64,000 nt of DNA from a bacterium (GCA_024231955.1 JAAEPZ010000538.1:702551-766550); one strand, 5' to 3'; numbered from the stretch's first letter, positions 10,007 through 18,761 are shown. The notes: generated by a model from the sequence alone, not told the origin. Numbers and translations are program-made.

Positions 10007-11374
10007 ATGGCAAACAGATCATTATTCAGGCTTCTGAATGGAGGCCTTCTACTGTTGTTGGCGATCACGCTGACGGCGATTGTCGCACCAGCCGAGGCAG
10101 CGGCGGAGGTGTCGATCGTGATCGGATATGAAACTAGGAATGTCGGAGAAATAGAACCCTGTGGTTGAAAGTCCAAACAAAAAGGTGGGATCGCCCGGCG
10201 GGCGGCCCTTATTTCGGATTTGAGAGAGCAAAACGACCACGTCCTGATCCTCTCGGGCGGTGACTGCGTCACCACCAACTCGGCCGTCCATGAGCTGCTT
10301 CTGCAATCTGAAGTCTATCTGGAGCTGTTTGGCCAGGTTGGCGTCGATGCCGTTTGTGCTCAGAGCGTGGATCTGCGATCCGGCTACGATGAATTGCTGG
10401 CCAGCGGCGAGAAATACAACATCCCCTACATGTGCGCCAACCTGAAGAGAGATGGCGAACTCATGTTGCCGGGTTTCAAGGTGTTCGAGTTCGGCGGCAA
10501 GAGGGTCGGTGTGTTGTCGGTTGTCGATCCCGCGATGCAGCACAGCGCCAATAAAATGCCCGCGAACTTCAAGTACGAGGATCCCGCTCTTGCTGTGGGG
10601 GAGGGCGTCAAAGCACTGCGTGAAGTAGAGGGCTGCGATGCCGTCATCCTCATGTATGGTGCCCGGCGCGACAAGACCGTTGAGCAGTGCGCCGACATTG
10701 AGGGGATCGATCTGATCCTCTACGGTAATTCCCACATGAGTCAGCGGGTGCCGGCCGAAACCGCTGCCGGGACGTATGTCTATTCGGCCGCCGCCAAGGG
10801 CAAGGACTTCGGAGAGATCATACTGACGATCAACGATGACGGCACCACCGATCTGTCGCCGATCATGATCCACGAGCTCGACAAGAATTACAAAGACGAT
10901 CCCGATGTCCTCGCCAGGGTGAATGCCTACAAGGCCGAGGCCAAGGAGCGTAAGGATCGGGCCAGACTCATTGAGGAGATGGCGCGGAACTTCAGCGATA
11001 CTCCCGTATCCGAGACCTATCTCGGCACCGATGTTTGTGCGCGCTGCCACAGTGAGCAGGTTGCTGTTTTTGAGAGCAGTGCTCACGCCGGCGCCATGCA
11101 TTTGCTGGAGGAGGCCGGCGAGAGCGCCAACGTCGAGTGCATCGGCTGCCACGTTACCGGCTGGAACTCCGCAGGCGGCTATGGCATCAACAAGCAAAAC
11201 CGTCTCATGTTGAGCGGTGTGCAGTGTGAAGCCTGCCACGGCTATGGAACGGCTCACGAACGGAACAATCTCGCGACAAGAACCAGGGCTCGCGAACTCT
11301 GTCTGGATTGCCACACGGAAGAGCAGAGTCCCGATTTCGACTTCGAGATCTACTGGAAAACGATCAAGCACTAG
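10007..11374 (+). CDS. Secreted metallophosphatase-like / tetraheme cytochrome with in-frame UGA (candidate selenoprotein)
   Basis: Read through one in-frame TGA (10166-10168, codon 54), the gene encodes 455 residues. It starts at an ATG with GAGGAG 5 nt upstream, followed by a signal peptide (LLNGGLLLLLAITLTAIVA). The sequence around the UGA is EIEPCG-UGA-KSKQKGGIARR. As I recall, homologous 5'-nucleotidase-like domains have EPCGC there, so the UGA replaces the second Cys. A phosphatase-like domain follows (GGDCVTTNS, MYGARRDKTVEQC, LYGNSH). Four CXXCH heme motifs lie at about residues 344, 378, 407 and 432. Hemes are attached outside the cytoplasm, so the upstream signal peptide is needed, which argues against an independent start after the UGA. 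Selenocysteine is the favoured reading; a nonsense mutation or sequencing error remains possible. UGA is an ordinary stop in neighbouring genes. Confidence 0.75.
10187..10208 (+). promoter_or_regulatory. SECIS-like hairpin downstream of the in-frame UGA
   Basis: Starting 18 nt after the UGA, GGG (10187-10189) pairs with CCC (10206-10208). One A is bulged, then TCGCCC (10191-10196) pairs with GGGCGG (10200-10205). The 3-nt apical loop GGC begins with G. Bacterial SECIS elements are coding-region hairpins at about this distance from UGA with a conserved G early in the loop. Hairpins form easily in GC-rich coding sequence, so this is supporting evidence only. Confidence 0.5.
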
Positions 11375-11385
11375 GAGTAACCGGT

Positions 11386-12075
11386 TTGCGGAAATATCTG
11401 CTCTGCCTGTTCCTCCTGTTCTCCATGTTGAATCCGACCCGATCCCAGGGGAGCGTGAAAGCTCCTCTGGGGCCGGGTTTTTCTCTGGAGTACAGGGTGG
11501 AGGTTCTGAACGAGGGCCAGCGACGGGATGAGACGCTGACCCTGAAGGTGATTGAGGAGGCCGCCCCGAACGCGTGGCGTCTGGAGTTGCGTCTTGGTGA
11601 TGAGGAGAGTGATCTGCGTTATCAGGCCGTCTATCGGGATGGTGGCGATTCATCGGCGTTTGCCCTGGAGCGCTTTACCGAAACCTGTTTCTGGGATGAA
11701 GGCTGGGCGCCCGTGGCTCCGGCGGACCTGGAATTGCTCGCGACCTTAAGCGCCATGGAGGAGCATTTGCGCCCCGTTGAGACCGGAGCGGATTCCACGA
11801 TGACGGTCGGGGGCAGAGCATTGATGTGCAGGTATTACAGCTTGAGCGACAGCAGTGAGGTGGTGCAAGAGGGGGAGAGCGTCACAATCAGAACGAATCA
11901 GTTCGTCAAGGGAGATGCGTGGATTTGCGATGAAGTGCCGTTCGGGGGGTGGGTGCGTTATCGAGAAGAGCGAATTGCCACCAAGGTTTCTGAATTTGGC
12001 GGACGCAGTTTCACGGGTAATGAAGAGCGAAGTGAAGAAACCTGGATTCTCGTTTCCATGACTATAGCTGAGTGA
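11386..12075 (+). CDS. Small secreted protein of unknown function
   Basis: A 229-residue protein. I chose the TTG at 11386 because AGGAG, which overlaps the stop codon of the preceding gene, lies 8 nt upstream and the product then begins with a signal peptide (KYLLCLFLLFSMLNPTRS). The mature part is rich in beta strands and acidic residues, with two separated Cys (ETCFWDEGWAP and ALMCRYYSL) and a third in DAWICDEVPFGGWVRYREE. The overall form, a strand-rich domain ending in a WI.DEVPFGGWVRY segment, resembles exported proteins that measure a chromogenic or lipid-bound ligand, but I recognise no family. It is coupled to the cytochrome gene and may be a partner or a periplasmic factor for it. 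Confidence 0.7.
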   Translation: MRKYLLCLFLLFSMLNPTRSQGSVKAPLGPGFSLEYRVEVLNEGQRRDETLTLKVIEEAAPNAWRLELRLGDEESDLRYQAVYRDGGDSSAFALERFTETCFWDEGWAPVAPADLELLATLSAMEEHLRPVETGADSTMTVGGRALMCRYYSLSDSSEVVQEGESVTIRTNQFVKGDAWICDEVPFGGWVRYREERIATKVSEFGGRSFTGNEERSEETWILVSMTIAE

Positions 12076-12191
12076 ACGATCTATTGACCGCCTGAAACCT
12101 GTGTGGTGTAAGGCTTAGAGCATTTTTCAAGTATGCGGTATGCATATTACCCTTAATTTTCCCGCATCTGCGACAACTTTAACGATTGCGG

Positions 12192-12220
12192 TTGACACGA
12201 GTTTTTGCTTTGTTTAGGGT
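12192..12220 (+). promoter_or_regulatory. Sigma-70 promoter for the 12337-13925 cluster
   Basis: TTGACA (12192-12197), 17 nt, then TAGGGT (12215-12220), which keeps the critical T, A and final T of the -10. It lies in an AT-rich gap (12076-12336), giving a leader of about 110 nt before the start at 12337. I saw no terminator or riboswitch in that leader. Confidence 0.55.
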
Positions 12221-12336
12221 CGTACAACATCTGGGGTCTACCGATTAGACATGGCGTGGTTTTCCACAACATCTTGATTGTGCTTAAACAGCGTCAACAG
12301 AGAAATATAAAATTACTCAAAGGAAAGGGTGAGCCG

Positions 12337-12552
12337 ATGAGTAATTCCACAACACAGCGTAATTCCGTTCCGGGTTTCCTCGAGCGGGATCTCGATTCCA
12401 ATCAAAAATATGTCAAGTTCCATCGTCTGTTGGCGAAAGCCGAGCAAGAAGGACGTATTGATGGGAAGTACCGTTGTCCCGTTTGCGGGATGCGGTTCAT
12501 GACGTTCGACGAAGCCGATGCATGCTGCAAACTTCCGCAGAATCTGAAGTGA
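12337..12552 (+). CDS. Small Cys-rich protein, probable zinc-binding
   Basis: A 71-residue protein. The ATG at 12337 is preceded by AAAGGAAAGGGTGAG, a strong purine-rich ribosome-binding site. The first 45 residues are polar and probably helical (LERDLDSNQKYVKFHRLLAK). The C-terminal third holds CPVCGMRFMTFDEADACC, a CxxC plus CC arrangement suited to one zinc ion. No membrane segment or signal peptide is present. It leads an operon with another zinc-ribbon protein and an outer-membrane protein. I do not recognise the family; a regulatory or adaptor role is a guess. Confidence 0.75.
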   Translation: MSNSTTQRNSVPGFLERDLDSNQKYVKFHRLLAKAEQEGRIDGKYRCPVCGMRFMTFDEADACCKLPQNLK

Positions 12553-12577
12553 TGCAGAGTCGTTGGAGAGGGTTCTC

Positions 12578-12958
12578 ATGAAACAGTACTGCTCCGTTTG
12601 CAAAGACCGTTTCGACATGGAGGTGGTCGAAGAGGGCGGAGAGAACGAAGTCACTTGGTTGAAGTGTCCTCGGTGTAAGGGTATTCTCCCTTACATGAAA
12701 CTGACTGACGATACGGAGACGGTTCAGGCTGATGAAGATGAATTTTCAGCTGAATCTATCGCCGAATCTGATGTGGTGGAGTACGACTCGCAACGAACCT
12801 ACGAAGTCGGCAATGTCGTTTACCATCGTTCCTGGAATGACTACGGCAAAGTCGTCGAGAAGTTGATTCTTCCCGGTGATCGTCAGGCCATTCGAGTGCA
12901 ATTCCTCAATCAGGGAGATGTGAACCTGTTGGAGAATGTGCCGGCGGATGAAGGTTAA
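12578..12958 (+). CDS. Zinc-ribbon protein with C-terminal CarD/DUF3553-like domain
   Basis: A 126-residue cytosolic protein. I chose the ATG at 12578, with GGAGAGGG about 5 nt upstream. Residues 1-40 form a two-knuckle zinc ribbon: CSVC near the start and CPRC about 30 residues later. An acidic linker follows (DDTETVQADEDEFSAE). The C-terminal 50 residues (YEVGNVVYHRSWNDYGKV, then IRVQFLNQGDVNLLE) resemble small SH3-like CarD or DUF3553 modules, in which a strand reading VxHxxWGxGxV binds protein or nucleic acid. It overlaps the next gene by 11 nt. A role in transcription is possible but unproven. Confidence 0.78.
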   Translation: MKQYCSVCKDRFDMEVVEEGGENEVTWLKCPRCKGILPYMKLTDDTETVQADEDEFSAESIAESDVVEYDSQRTYEVGNVVYHRSWNDYGKVVEKLILPGDRQAIRVQFLNQGDVNLLENVPADEG

Positions 12959-13925
12959 ACGACACATATGCGGCATCGGGGCCATCGGACTTCTGTTAAT
13001 ACTGTCGGGTTCGGGTGCGGCTTCTGTCCACGCCAATCTTCTTCATCTTGAGGATCCTCTGAGCAGCCATCAGATGCTGTTGCCCGAGCGTCATCGATTG
13101 ACGCTGGGCAGCGAGTACTTTGGTGCGACCAACTGGACGGGCTTGCGCAACTCGTTTCGTTATGAGGCTTGTCGCGGTGAGCTGCTCGACTGGGTGATCA
13201 CGCTTCCCTGGCTCTACTCCTCCTGGAACTCTCCCGGCCACGGCGGACGGGACAATCTGCATCTGGGAGGCAGCATCAAGCTGTTCGGCCCCGGGCGCGG
13301 ATACTGCCGCCTGGCGACGGACTTCTGGATGGCCTTCTCTGCCGACGATCTCTATCCTCTGCAGCAACGCCGGGCATACGGCAGATTGAGCTTCCACACC
13401 AACCTCGACCGCGGTGGATTCAAGATACTGGGAGCAGTGGCTTTCCGGCGGGAGATGGTCGGTATGGGGGGGGAAGCCGTTGGTGTCTGGCCGCAGCGCT
13501 GGTCCGCCTTGTTCAGGCTGGGGAGAGCGGGTCTGGAACTCGATGGCCTTTTTCTCAAAGCCGGTCTGTCCACCTCACCGGAGGGCCCGACCTGGTGGAA
13601 CATTGGTTGCGGCTACAGGGCGCGTCTCCAGGATATGTGGCGTTTCGAATTGGCCGTTGATACTTCGGATAGCAGACGGGCAGAGCCCGAGATGTATGAT
13701 TACCGCATTTCGATCAGTCTCTCACGGGAGATATTCAAGGTTTCCAACACCGTACTGGATACCGATCTGGATGATGAGGACGAGGAATCCGACGAGGATT
13801 ATGAGCCGTTGCCGCCCGGTTCCTCAGATGGATCCGCCGGCGAGGAGCCCGCTGCTCCCGCCGAAACCCGCGAGCAAAACGATAAACTGCAGGAAGACTC
13901 AAAGATCAAACTTGGCGACAGCTGA
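12948..13925 (+). CDS. Predicted outer-membrane beta-barrel protein with acidic tail
   Basis: A 325-residue exported protein. The start at 12948 overlaps the previous gene by 11 nt. The signal peptide is ICGIGAIGLLLILSGSGAASVHA. The middle is a series of short amphipathic strands with many Trp, Tyr and Gly (LDWVITLPWLYSSWNSPGHG, LGGSIKLFGPGRGYCRLATD), typical of a small barrel and reminiscent of DUF3187-like proteins. After the last strand (about residue 268) comes a low-complexity acidic and Pro-rich tail (DLDDEDEESDEDYEPLPPGS). No terminal Phe or Trp typical of BAM substrates ends the protein because of that tail. Function unknown. Confidence 0.72.
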   Translation: MKVKRHICGIGAIGLLLILSGSGAASVHANLLHLEDPLSSHQMLLPERHRLTLGSEYFGATNWTGLRNSFRYEACRGELLDWVITLPWLYSSWNSPGHGGRDNLHLGGSIKLFGPGRGYCRLATDFWMAFSADDLYPLQQRRAYGRLSFHTNLDRGGFKILGAVAFRREMVGMGGEAVGVWPQRWSALFRLGRAGLELDGLFLKAGLSTSPEGPTWWNIGCGYRARLQDMWRFELAVDTSDSRRAEPEMYDYRISISLSREIFKVSNTVLDTDLDDEDEESDEDYEPLPPGSSDGSAGEEPAAPAETREQNDKLQEDSKIKLGDS

Positions 13926-13971
13926 TCTGACGTTTGATTACATGAAGAGCAATTCCAACCGACTGCCTGTG

Positions 13972-14006
13972 AAAAACCCGCCGCGCAACCGTACGGTGCG
14001 GGCGGG
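13972..14006 (-). terminator. Intrinsic terminator between convergent genes
   Basis: CCCGCC (13977-13982) pairs with GGCGGG (14001-14006), with an inner GCAACC/GGTGC stem. On the minus strand the hairpin is followed by five T, so it terminates the 14753-14034 gene and may also act on the plus strand. Confidence 0.6.
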
Positions 14007-14033
14007 CCACGTTGAGATGACTGCTCGGAATGG

Positions 14034-14753
14034 TTAGCGGGTGGTCAGAAGCTCCATCGAGTAGTTGCCGTAACCCAGACGACTGCCCGAACCCTTGATG
14101 ATCAACCGCGTGCTCCTGTCCGGTTTGACCATTATCCTCTCCACGAAAACCTCCGCAGATACCAGATCGGACTGGTCTTCATCCTGCAAAGCGAGCTCGA
14201 TCGGATTGCTGACGACGACTCGGATATCATGCTCCCCGGCGGGGACTTCGATACTGATCGGCTGGAGGCTGCAAGTGTTGCGCAGGTAGATCAGCTTCCC
14301 CTTCTTGAACTCCTTGTCCATCTCGTCATCGATGAACGTATAGAGCTCTTCGTCGTCAACGTAGACACGCACGTGGATGCTGTTGGTCTGCTCTACCCGC
14401 TCCCGCTCCTTCTCCTTCTGGAAGTGCATGGAGGTTCGCACCTGCCTGCCGGTAAATGTGATCTCCAGGGTGCCTGTGCCGTCAAGCACAACAGGCATAT
14501 CAGCCGACGGCATGCTGGCGATCCTGGTTCCAGGAAGCTCGAATCCTGAATCGAGGACGATCGCCGCCACCTGTCCGCGCGGCAGTTCGAGAGCGTCCGC
14601 ATATTGGGTCTTGAGTACCACCAGATCGTCGTCCAACGACAATACGGTCCCCTGCAGAATACTGCCATCGCGCATGTGAACCGTCTCCTCCGCTGCTGCG
14701 GAGATGGAGAGCAGAAGCGTCAGGCTGGTCAGTATCAAAATGAGTTTCTTCAT
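14034..14753 (-). CDS. Secreted/periplasmic protein of unknown function
   Basis: A 239-residue protein. The ATG at 14753 has GAGGA 5 nt upstream and starts a signal peptide (LILILTSLTLLLSISAAA). Residues 23-70 form a small beta domain, MRDGSILQGTVLSLDDDLVVL then ELPRGQVAAIVL, a pattern common in secreted proteins that begin with an SH3- or Sm-like fold. The rest is strand-rich, with a charged stretch FQKEKERERVEQ and an AGEHDIRVVVSNP segment typical of Ig-like domains. No enzyme motif is visible. It is transcribed divergently from the M16 protease and may simply share its control region. Confidence 0.72.
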   Translation of the reverse strand: MKKLILILTSLTLLLSISAAAEETVHMRDGSILQGTVLSLDDDLVVLKTQYADALELPRGQVAAIVLDSGFELPGTRIASMPSADMPVVLDGTGTLEITFTGRQVRTSMHFQKEKERERVEQTNSIHVRVYVDDEELYTFIDDEMDKEFKKGKLIYLRNTCSLQPISIEVPAGEHDIRVVVSNPIELALQDEDQSDLVSAEVFVERIMVKPDRSTRLIIKGSGSRLGYGNYSMELLTTR

Positions 14754-14826
14754 TATTTCCTCACTGGATTTCGGATTCCTTGATTCCCGGATGCAATTGT
14801 GGCAACTTGGGCCGGGCATCAATCTG

Positions 14827-14855
14827 ATAGTAGTCATTCATCGTACTTGGGACAA
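14827..14855 (-). promoter_or_regulatory. Promoter for the 14753-14034 gene
   Basis: On the minus strand, TTGTCC (14855-14850), 17 nt, then TACTAT (14832-14827), 4 of 6 in each hexamer. It lies about 75 nt upstream of the ATG at 14753. Confidence 0.5.
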
Positions 14856-14876
14856 ACATTTTCCATGGGGGTCGCG

Positions 14877-17579
14877 ATGAGCACGACCAGGCGATTACTT
14901 ACCTGCCTTCTTGGGCCTCTCCTCTTCGCTACAACAGCTGTTGCCGCGGACATCGAGTTGATCGAACTCGACAACGGCCTCGAGGTGTTGTTGCGTGAAG
15001 CCCATGGGAGCGAGATGGTCGCCTCCATCGTCACCATCGGTGCAGGCAGTCGTTTCGAAGACGAGGCTACATTCGGCTCAAGTCACTTCCTGGAACACAT
15101 GGTCTTCAATGGTACCTCCCTGCGCACGCGGGAGGATATCAACGAGGGGATCAAGGCCTACGGCGGCTATATCAATGCCTTCACCAGACGGGACTACACC
15201 TGTTTCATCCTGATGATTCCCAGCGAATTCCTGCGGGAGGGGTTGGCGATCCAGGCGGATATGCTGTTCGACTCCACTCTGCCCGAGGAGGAGTTCGCCA
15301 AGGAGCGGCTGGTTGTCATCGAGGAGATGAACAAGGACTACGACAGCGGCAGTTATCGGGGAGATCTGTTTCGCAACGAGACGCTCATGGCCGGTACGCC
15401 CTACGCATCGCCTATACTCGGGACGGTGGAGACGATCTCCAGTTTGTCGCGCCAACGAGTGCTGGACTATTACCGGGAGCGCTACCGTCCGGACAATTGC
15501 CGAATATACCTGATGGGCGATTTCGAGAAACGACAGACGCTGCACCTGCTGGATGAACTCTTCGGCGAATTCACCGACGCACCCGTCCCGGAGATGGCCC
15601 CCGTGTCTCTCGGCTGGCCTGAAGAGGGTGAGTACACTTTGTACCGGGCCGAGGAGGGAGCGCCGCAACTGGATCTCTACTGGCAGGTGCCCGGCATCGC
15701 CGAGGGGCAATACCCGGCCCAGGCGGTTCTGACCGGAATCTTGGAGAACGAATATCGCTCGCCTCTGAGCAATGGCGAGGGCGGCCGGTTGGATCTGGGA
15801 TTGAGTATCGAGCAGTACGAGGACTTCGCCATCTGTCACATGAATCTGGACCCCGGTGAGCGGAGCGTGGAGGAGGGGCTGGGACTGCTGGCCGACCGCC
15901 TGCGGGGGTTGGTCGATTGGGCGCCCGATGCCGATCTGGTGCGGGATGTCGCCCGTGGACAGCGGTTTGACGATGTCCTGCTGCGCGACACCTTCCACTT
16001 CTTTGCGATGATGGCCTCCCCCGATCTGCACTACGGCGGATACGATTACCTGTCCGGCAGCGATCAGGCCCTGCGCGAGCTCACACCGGCAGCCATAACG
16101 CGAGCACTGCGCACCAGCTTACTGGCGTCGGCGCCCAGGATCATCTACAGCACAGTCGCGGAGGGTTCGGGAACATTGCCTGATAAGGTCCTGGCTGCGT
16201 TTCCCAGGCTGCCCGCTGCAGTTGAGGGGGACGTTGCTTTTTCGGTCAAGCCCCGTTACCGGAGTCGCAACCTGGAGAGGGAGAAGAGGGCTAAACGCTC
16301 CCGCACGGCGAAGATCGTGACGAAGCGCGTTGTCCTCTCCAACGGTTTGACCGTACTGATCAAGTCGGATCCCGCCGGAGAGGTGTTTGCCTCCCACTTG
16401 CTGATTCGCGGACGTTCCGCAATGGAGCCTGAGGGGAGGGCTGGGATCGTCACCTTGGCTCACGAGTTGCTAAAGGCCGGCGCTGCCGGCAGGAGTGAAG
16501 AGGAGATTGAGGCGGAGATCACACGTCTGGGTTTGCGTCTGAAGACGGTGGACAATCCCTGGATCCCCTTTGACGACTACTATTCCCGCGAGGATTTCTC
16601 CTGGCTGCGCCTGGAGTGCCTGGACGAGTCGGGGCTGGCGGCCCTGGCGCTTCTGGCGGATCTGGTCGGGGGGGCAGAGTACCCGGAAACGGCTGTGAGT
16701 GCGGCGAAGGCGCGGATGATGGGTGCGTTGCGTGGCGGCATGCGGCCATCATCACAAGCGCAGGAGTCGCTTTACAGCCATGTTTTCGAGGGCAGCACTC
16801 GCGGAATGTCGATCAAGGGAACGCCCGGCAGCATTATGAGTATTACCGCCGCCGACTTGCGTGAATTCCATGGCCGCTACTTCGACCCCCGGCGGATGGT
16901 GCTGTCGGTCGTATCCGGATTGCCTGTGCGCAAGGTGCTGCAAGAGATCGAGCGACAATTCGGGGATTTCGAGTCGGGGGTTGGTGAGATCGGCGTTACG
17001 GTGCCCAATGGTGGACCCGTGGAGATTCGGGTACCGATGGACAAAACCCAGGTGACGATCCTGGGGGGGCAGGTGATTCCCGACTGGCGCAGCCTTGAAG
17101 CCGGTTTGCCTGTCCTGGTGGATGTCCTCTCCACCAGGATGGCTCTGGAACTCAGGGAGAAGCAGGGGCTGGCCTATTCACTCGGGGCCGGTTTGCGGGT
17201 TGTTCCGGGCTTGAACAGCGACGACCCGGGATTCGCTTTACTTTCGTTTCAGATCTCCACCGCCGCCGGCAATCGCGAACGGGCGGTCGAGGGGATTTTG
17301 ACCGAATTGCAACATCTCGCGGATGAGCCGCCGACTGAGGAGGAGGTTTTCCTCTCCGTCAACGATTCGTGGGGTAGGGGGCTGATGCGCAACTTGTCGC
17401 GTATCCATCAGGCCTATCAGATGGGCCTGAATGCACACCTTGGGCTGGATCCATTTGGTGGGCGTGGGGATCGTGTTCGCAGGCAGCGTAAGCTAACTGC
17501 TGAAGAACTGGCAACTTTAGCGAATGACTATCTACTCAAGCCGAATTGGGTCTGGGTATATGCAGGTGGAGGACTGTAA
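14877..17579 (+). CDS. Exported M16-family zinc metalloprotease (two-domain)
   Basis: A 900-residue pitrilysin-type peptidase with a signal peptide (LLTCLLGPLLFATTAVA). The first domain has the inverted zinc motif HFLEH (about residues 70-74) and the distal Glu in VVIEEMNKD (about 149-150). The second half repeats the M16 fold but has HELLK where the zinc motif would be, so it is a non-catalytic partner, as in family members with two halves. The substrate-binding R/Y region ELREKQGLAYSLGAG is present near the C-terminus. I chose the ATG at 14877, with GGGGG just upstream, over in-frame starts at 14799 and 14865. In this family such enzymes degrade peptides in the periplasm; the target is not known. 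Confidence 0.87.
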   Translation: MSTTRRLLTCLLGPLLFATTAVAADIELIELDNGLEVLLREAHGSEMVASIVTIGAGSRFEDEATFGSSHFLEHMVFNGTSLRTREDINEGIKAYGGYINAFTRRDYTCFILMIPSEFLREGLAIQADMLFDSTLPEEEFAKERLVVIEEMNKDYDSGSYRGDLFRNETLMAGTPYASPILGTVETISSLSRQRVLDYYRERYRPDNCRIYLMGDFEKRQTLHLLDELFGEFTDAPVPEMAPVSLGWPEEGEYTLYRAEEGAPQLDLYWQVPGIAEGQYPAQAVLTGILENEYRSPLSNGEGGRLDLGLSIEQYEDFAICHMNLDPGERSVEEGLGLLADRLRGLVDWAPDADLVRDVARGQRFDDVLLRDTFHFFAMMASPDLHYGGYDYLSGSDQALRELTPAAITRALRTSLLASAPRIIYSTVAEGSGTLPDKVLAAFPRLPAAVEGDVAFSVKPRYRSRNLEREKRAKRSRTAKIVTKRVVLSNGLTVLIKSDPAGEVFASHLLIRGRSAMEPEGRAGIVTLAHELLKAGAAGRSEEEIEAEITRLGLRLKTVDNPWIPFDDYYSREDFSWLRLECLDESGLAALALLADLVGGAEYPETAVSAAKARMMGALRGGMRPSSQAQESLYSHVFEGSTRGMSIKGTPGSIMSITAADLREFHGRYFDPRRMVLSVVSGLPVRKVLQEIERQFGDFESGVGEIGVTVPNGGPVEIRVPMDKTQVTILGGQVIPDWRSLEAGLPVLVDVLSTRMALELREKQGLAYSLGAGLRVVPGLNSDDPGFALLSFQISTAAGNRERAVEGILTELQHLADEPPTEEEVFLSVNDSWGRGLMRNLSRIHQAYQMGLNAHLGLDPFGGRGDRVRRQRKLTAEELATLANDYLLKPNWVWVYAGGGL

Positions 17580-17703
17580 TAATCCGATATACCAACCCCG
17601 AGTTGTTTTTTAAATAACAAGCGGCTTAAAGGGCGGTAGGTGGAATTTTCCTGTCTTAAATTACAAAAACGGTATACGTTTTGCCGTTACGGAATTTTGC
17701 CGC

Positions 17704-17731
17704 TTTGTAACTTCTGGTTTTTGGGTATACT
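17704..17731 (+). promoter_or_regulatory. Upstream promoter of the sigma factor gene
   Basis: TATACT (17726-17731) is a 5 of 6 match to the -10, preceded at 16 nt by TTTGTA (17704-17709). The gap 17580-17909 is distinctly AT-rich and holds this and a second promoter. Confidence 0.4.
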
Positions 17732-17779
17732 AGCGAAAGTGTGGCAAAATTGTATTATGGCTGAAGATTTGCTTTGTCC

Positions 17780-17808
17780 TTGACTCGAGCAATGCGAAAC
17801 TTCATACT
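17780..17808 (+). promoter_or_regulatory. Proximal promoter of the sigma factor gene
   Basis: TTGACT (17780-17785), exactly 17 nt, then CATACT (17803-17808). It lies about 100 nt upstream of the chosen start at 17910, closer to consensus overall than the upstream candidate. Confidence 0.5.
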
Positions 17809-17909
17809 TTTCTCATCGGGTTGTGACTTTCCTCACAAACAAGGACGGTAAATCGCAAAGGGCGATCCTCCTCCCCGAGACTGACATGTTTGCAGGAGCC
17901 TTTTCAATC

Positions 17910-18761
17910 ATGGCTGGAGCTATCTACAATCAGGCAGAGAGCGATACTCTGAACGCCTATCTCCAATCGATCGGCGATTTCGAGAGCCTTTCCCGTCAGC
18001 AGGAAGCGGAAGTTACCGTCCGTATCCGCGAGGGAGATGAGCGTGCGCTCGAAGAGATGATCACCGCGAACCTCAAGTTCGTCGTGTCCATCGCGAAACA
18101 GTATGTGGGCCAAGGCCTGGGCCTACTCGATTTGATCAACGAGGGCAACCTCGGACTGATCAAAGCTGCATACCGTTTCAATGAGAAGAAGGGATTCAAG
18201 TTCATCTCCTACGCCGTCTGGTGGATTCGTCAATCCATCATGCAGGCGATCGTCGAGCAGGGCAACATCGTCCGCTTGCCGATGAACAAGGCGAACATCC
18301 TCTATCAGATCAGGAAGCGGAATCGCGTTCTCTGGGACAAATTCGGACGCAAACCAACCAAGTTGGAGCTGGCCAAGGCCATGGGTATTTCGGAGTCGGT
18401 GATCAACGAGATCGAACTGGCGACCAATACCTATCGCTCCCTCGACGAGCCGCTGGGCAATGAGGAGGATCACATCCTGCTCAATACCCTGGAGGATCCC
18501 GATCAACCTTCGCCCGTCGAGAATCTCGACATGAGCGAATTCCATCATCTGCTTGAAGAGGCTCTGGACAACCTGAACCCTCGTGAAGCGATGATTCTGC
18601 GCAACTACTACGGGTTGGGCACACGGGAACCCATGACGCTGGAGGAGATCGGCAAGGAGCTGAGCATCAGCCGTGAACGCGTTCGCCAGGTAAAGGTGAA
18701 AGCGTTGAGCCGCATTCGCAACAGCCAGGTCGGCAAAAGACTTTCGGAACACGCCGACTAG
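17910..18761 (+). CDS. Group 2 RNA polymerase sigma-70 factor
   Basis: A 283-residue sigma factor without region 1.1, which distinguishes it from the primary sigma. Region 1.2 is SDTLNAYLQSIGDFESLSRQQE. Regions 2.1-2.4 include LKFVVSIAKQYVGQGLGLLD, GLIKAAYRF and FISYAVWWIRQSIMQAI, the -10 recognition helix. Region 3 is KFGRKPTKLELAKAMG. Region 4.2 is TLEEIGKELSISRERVRQVK. The start is uncertain: the ATG at 17910 has AGGAG at 11 nt and fits the family N-terminus, while ATG 17886 and GTG 17823 are longer options. A strong terminator follows. Such sigmas often act in stationary phase or stress, but the regulon cannot be read here. Confidence 0.9.
   Translation: MAGAIYNQAESDTLNAYLQSIGDFESLSRQQEAEVTVRIREGDERALEEMITANLKFVVSIAKQYVGQGLGLLDLINEGNLGLIKAAYRFNEKKGFKFISYAVWWIRQSIMQAIVEQGNIVRLPMNKANILYQIRKRNRVLWDKFGRKPTKLELAKAMGISESVINEIELATNTYRSLDEPLGNEEDHILLNTLEDPDQPSPVENLDMSEFHHLLEEALDNLNPREAMILRNYYGLGTREPMTLEEIGKELSISRERVRQVKVKALSRIRNSQVGKRLSEHAD

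Noticed and set aside
10166..10168. UGA reassigned to Trp or Gly genome-wide
   Set aside because: UGA is the normal stop of several neighbouring genes, for example at 5987, 12075, 12552 and 22178.
10220..11374. Separate gene starting after the UGA at 10220
   Set aside because: No ribosome-binding site is there, and the tetraheme domain would lack the signal peptide needed for heme attachment.
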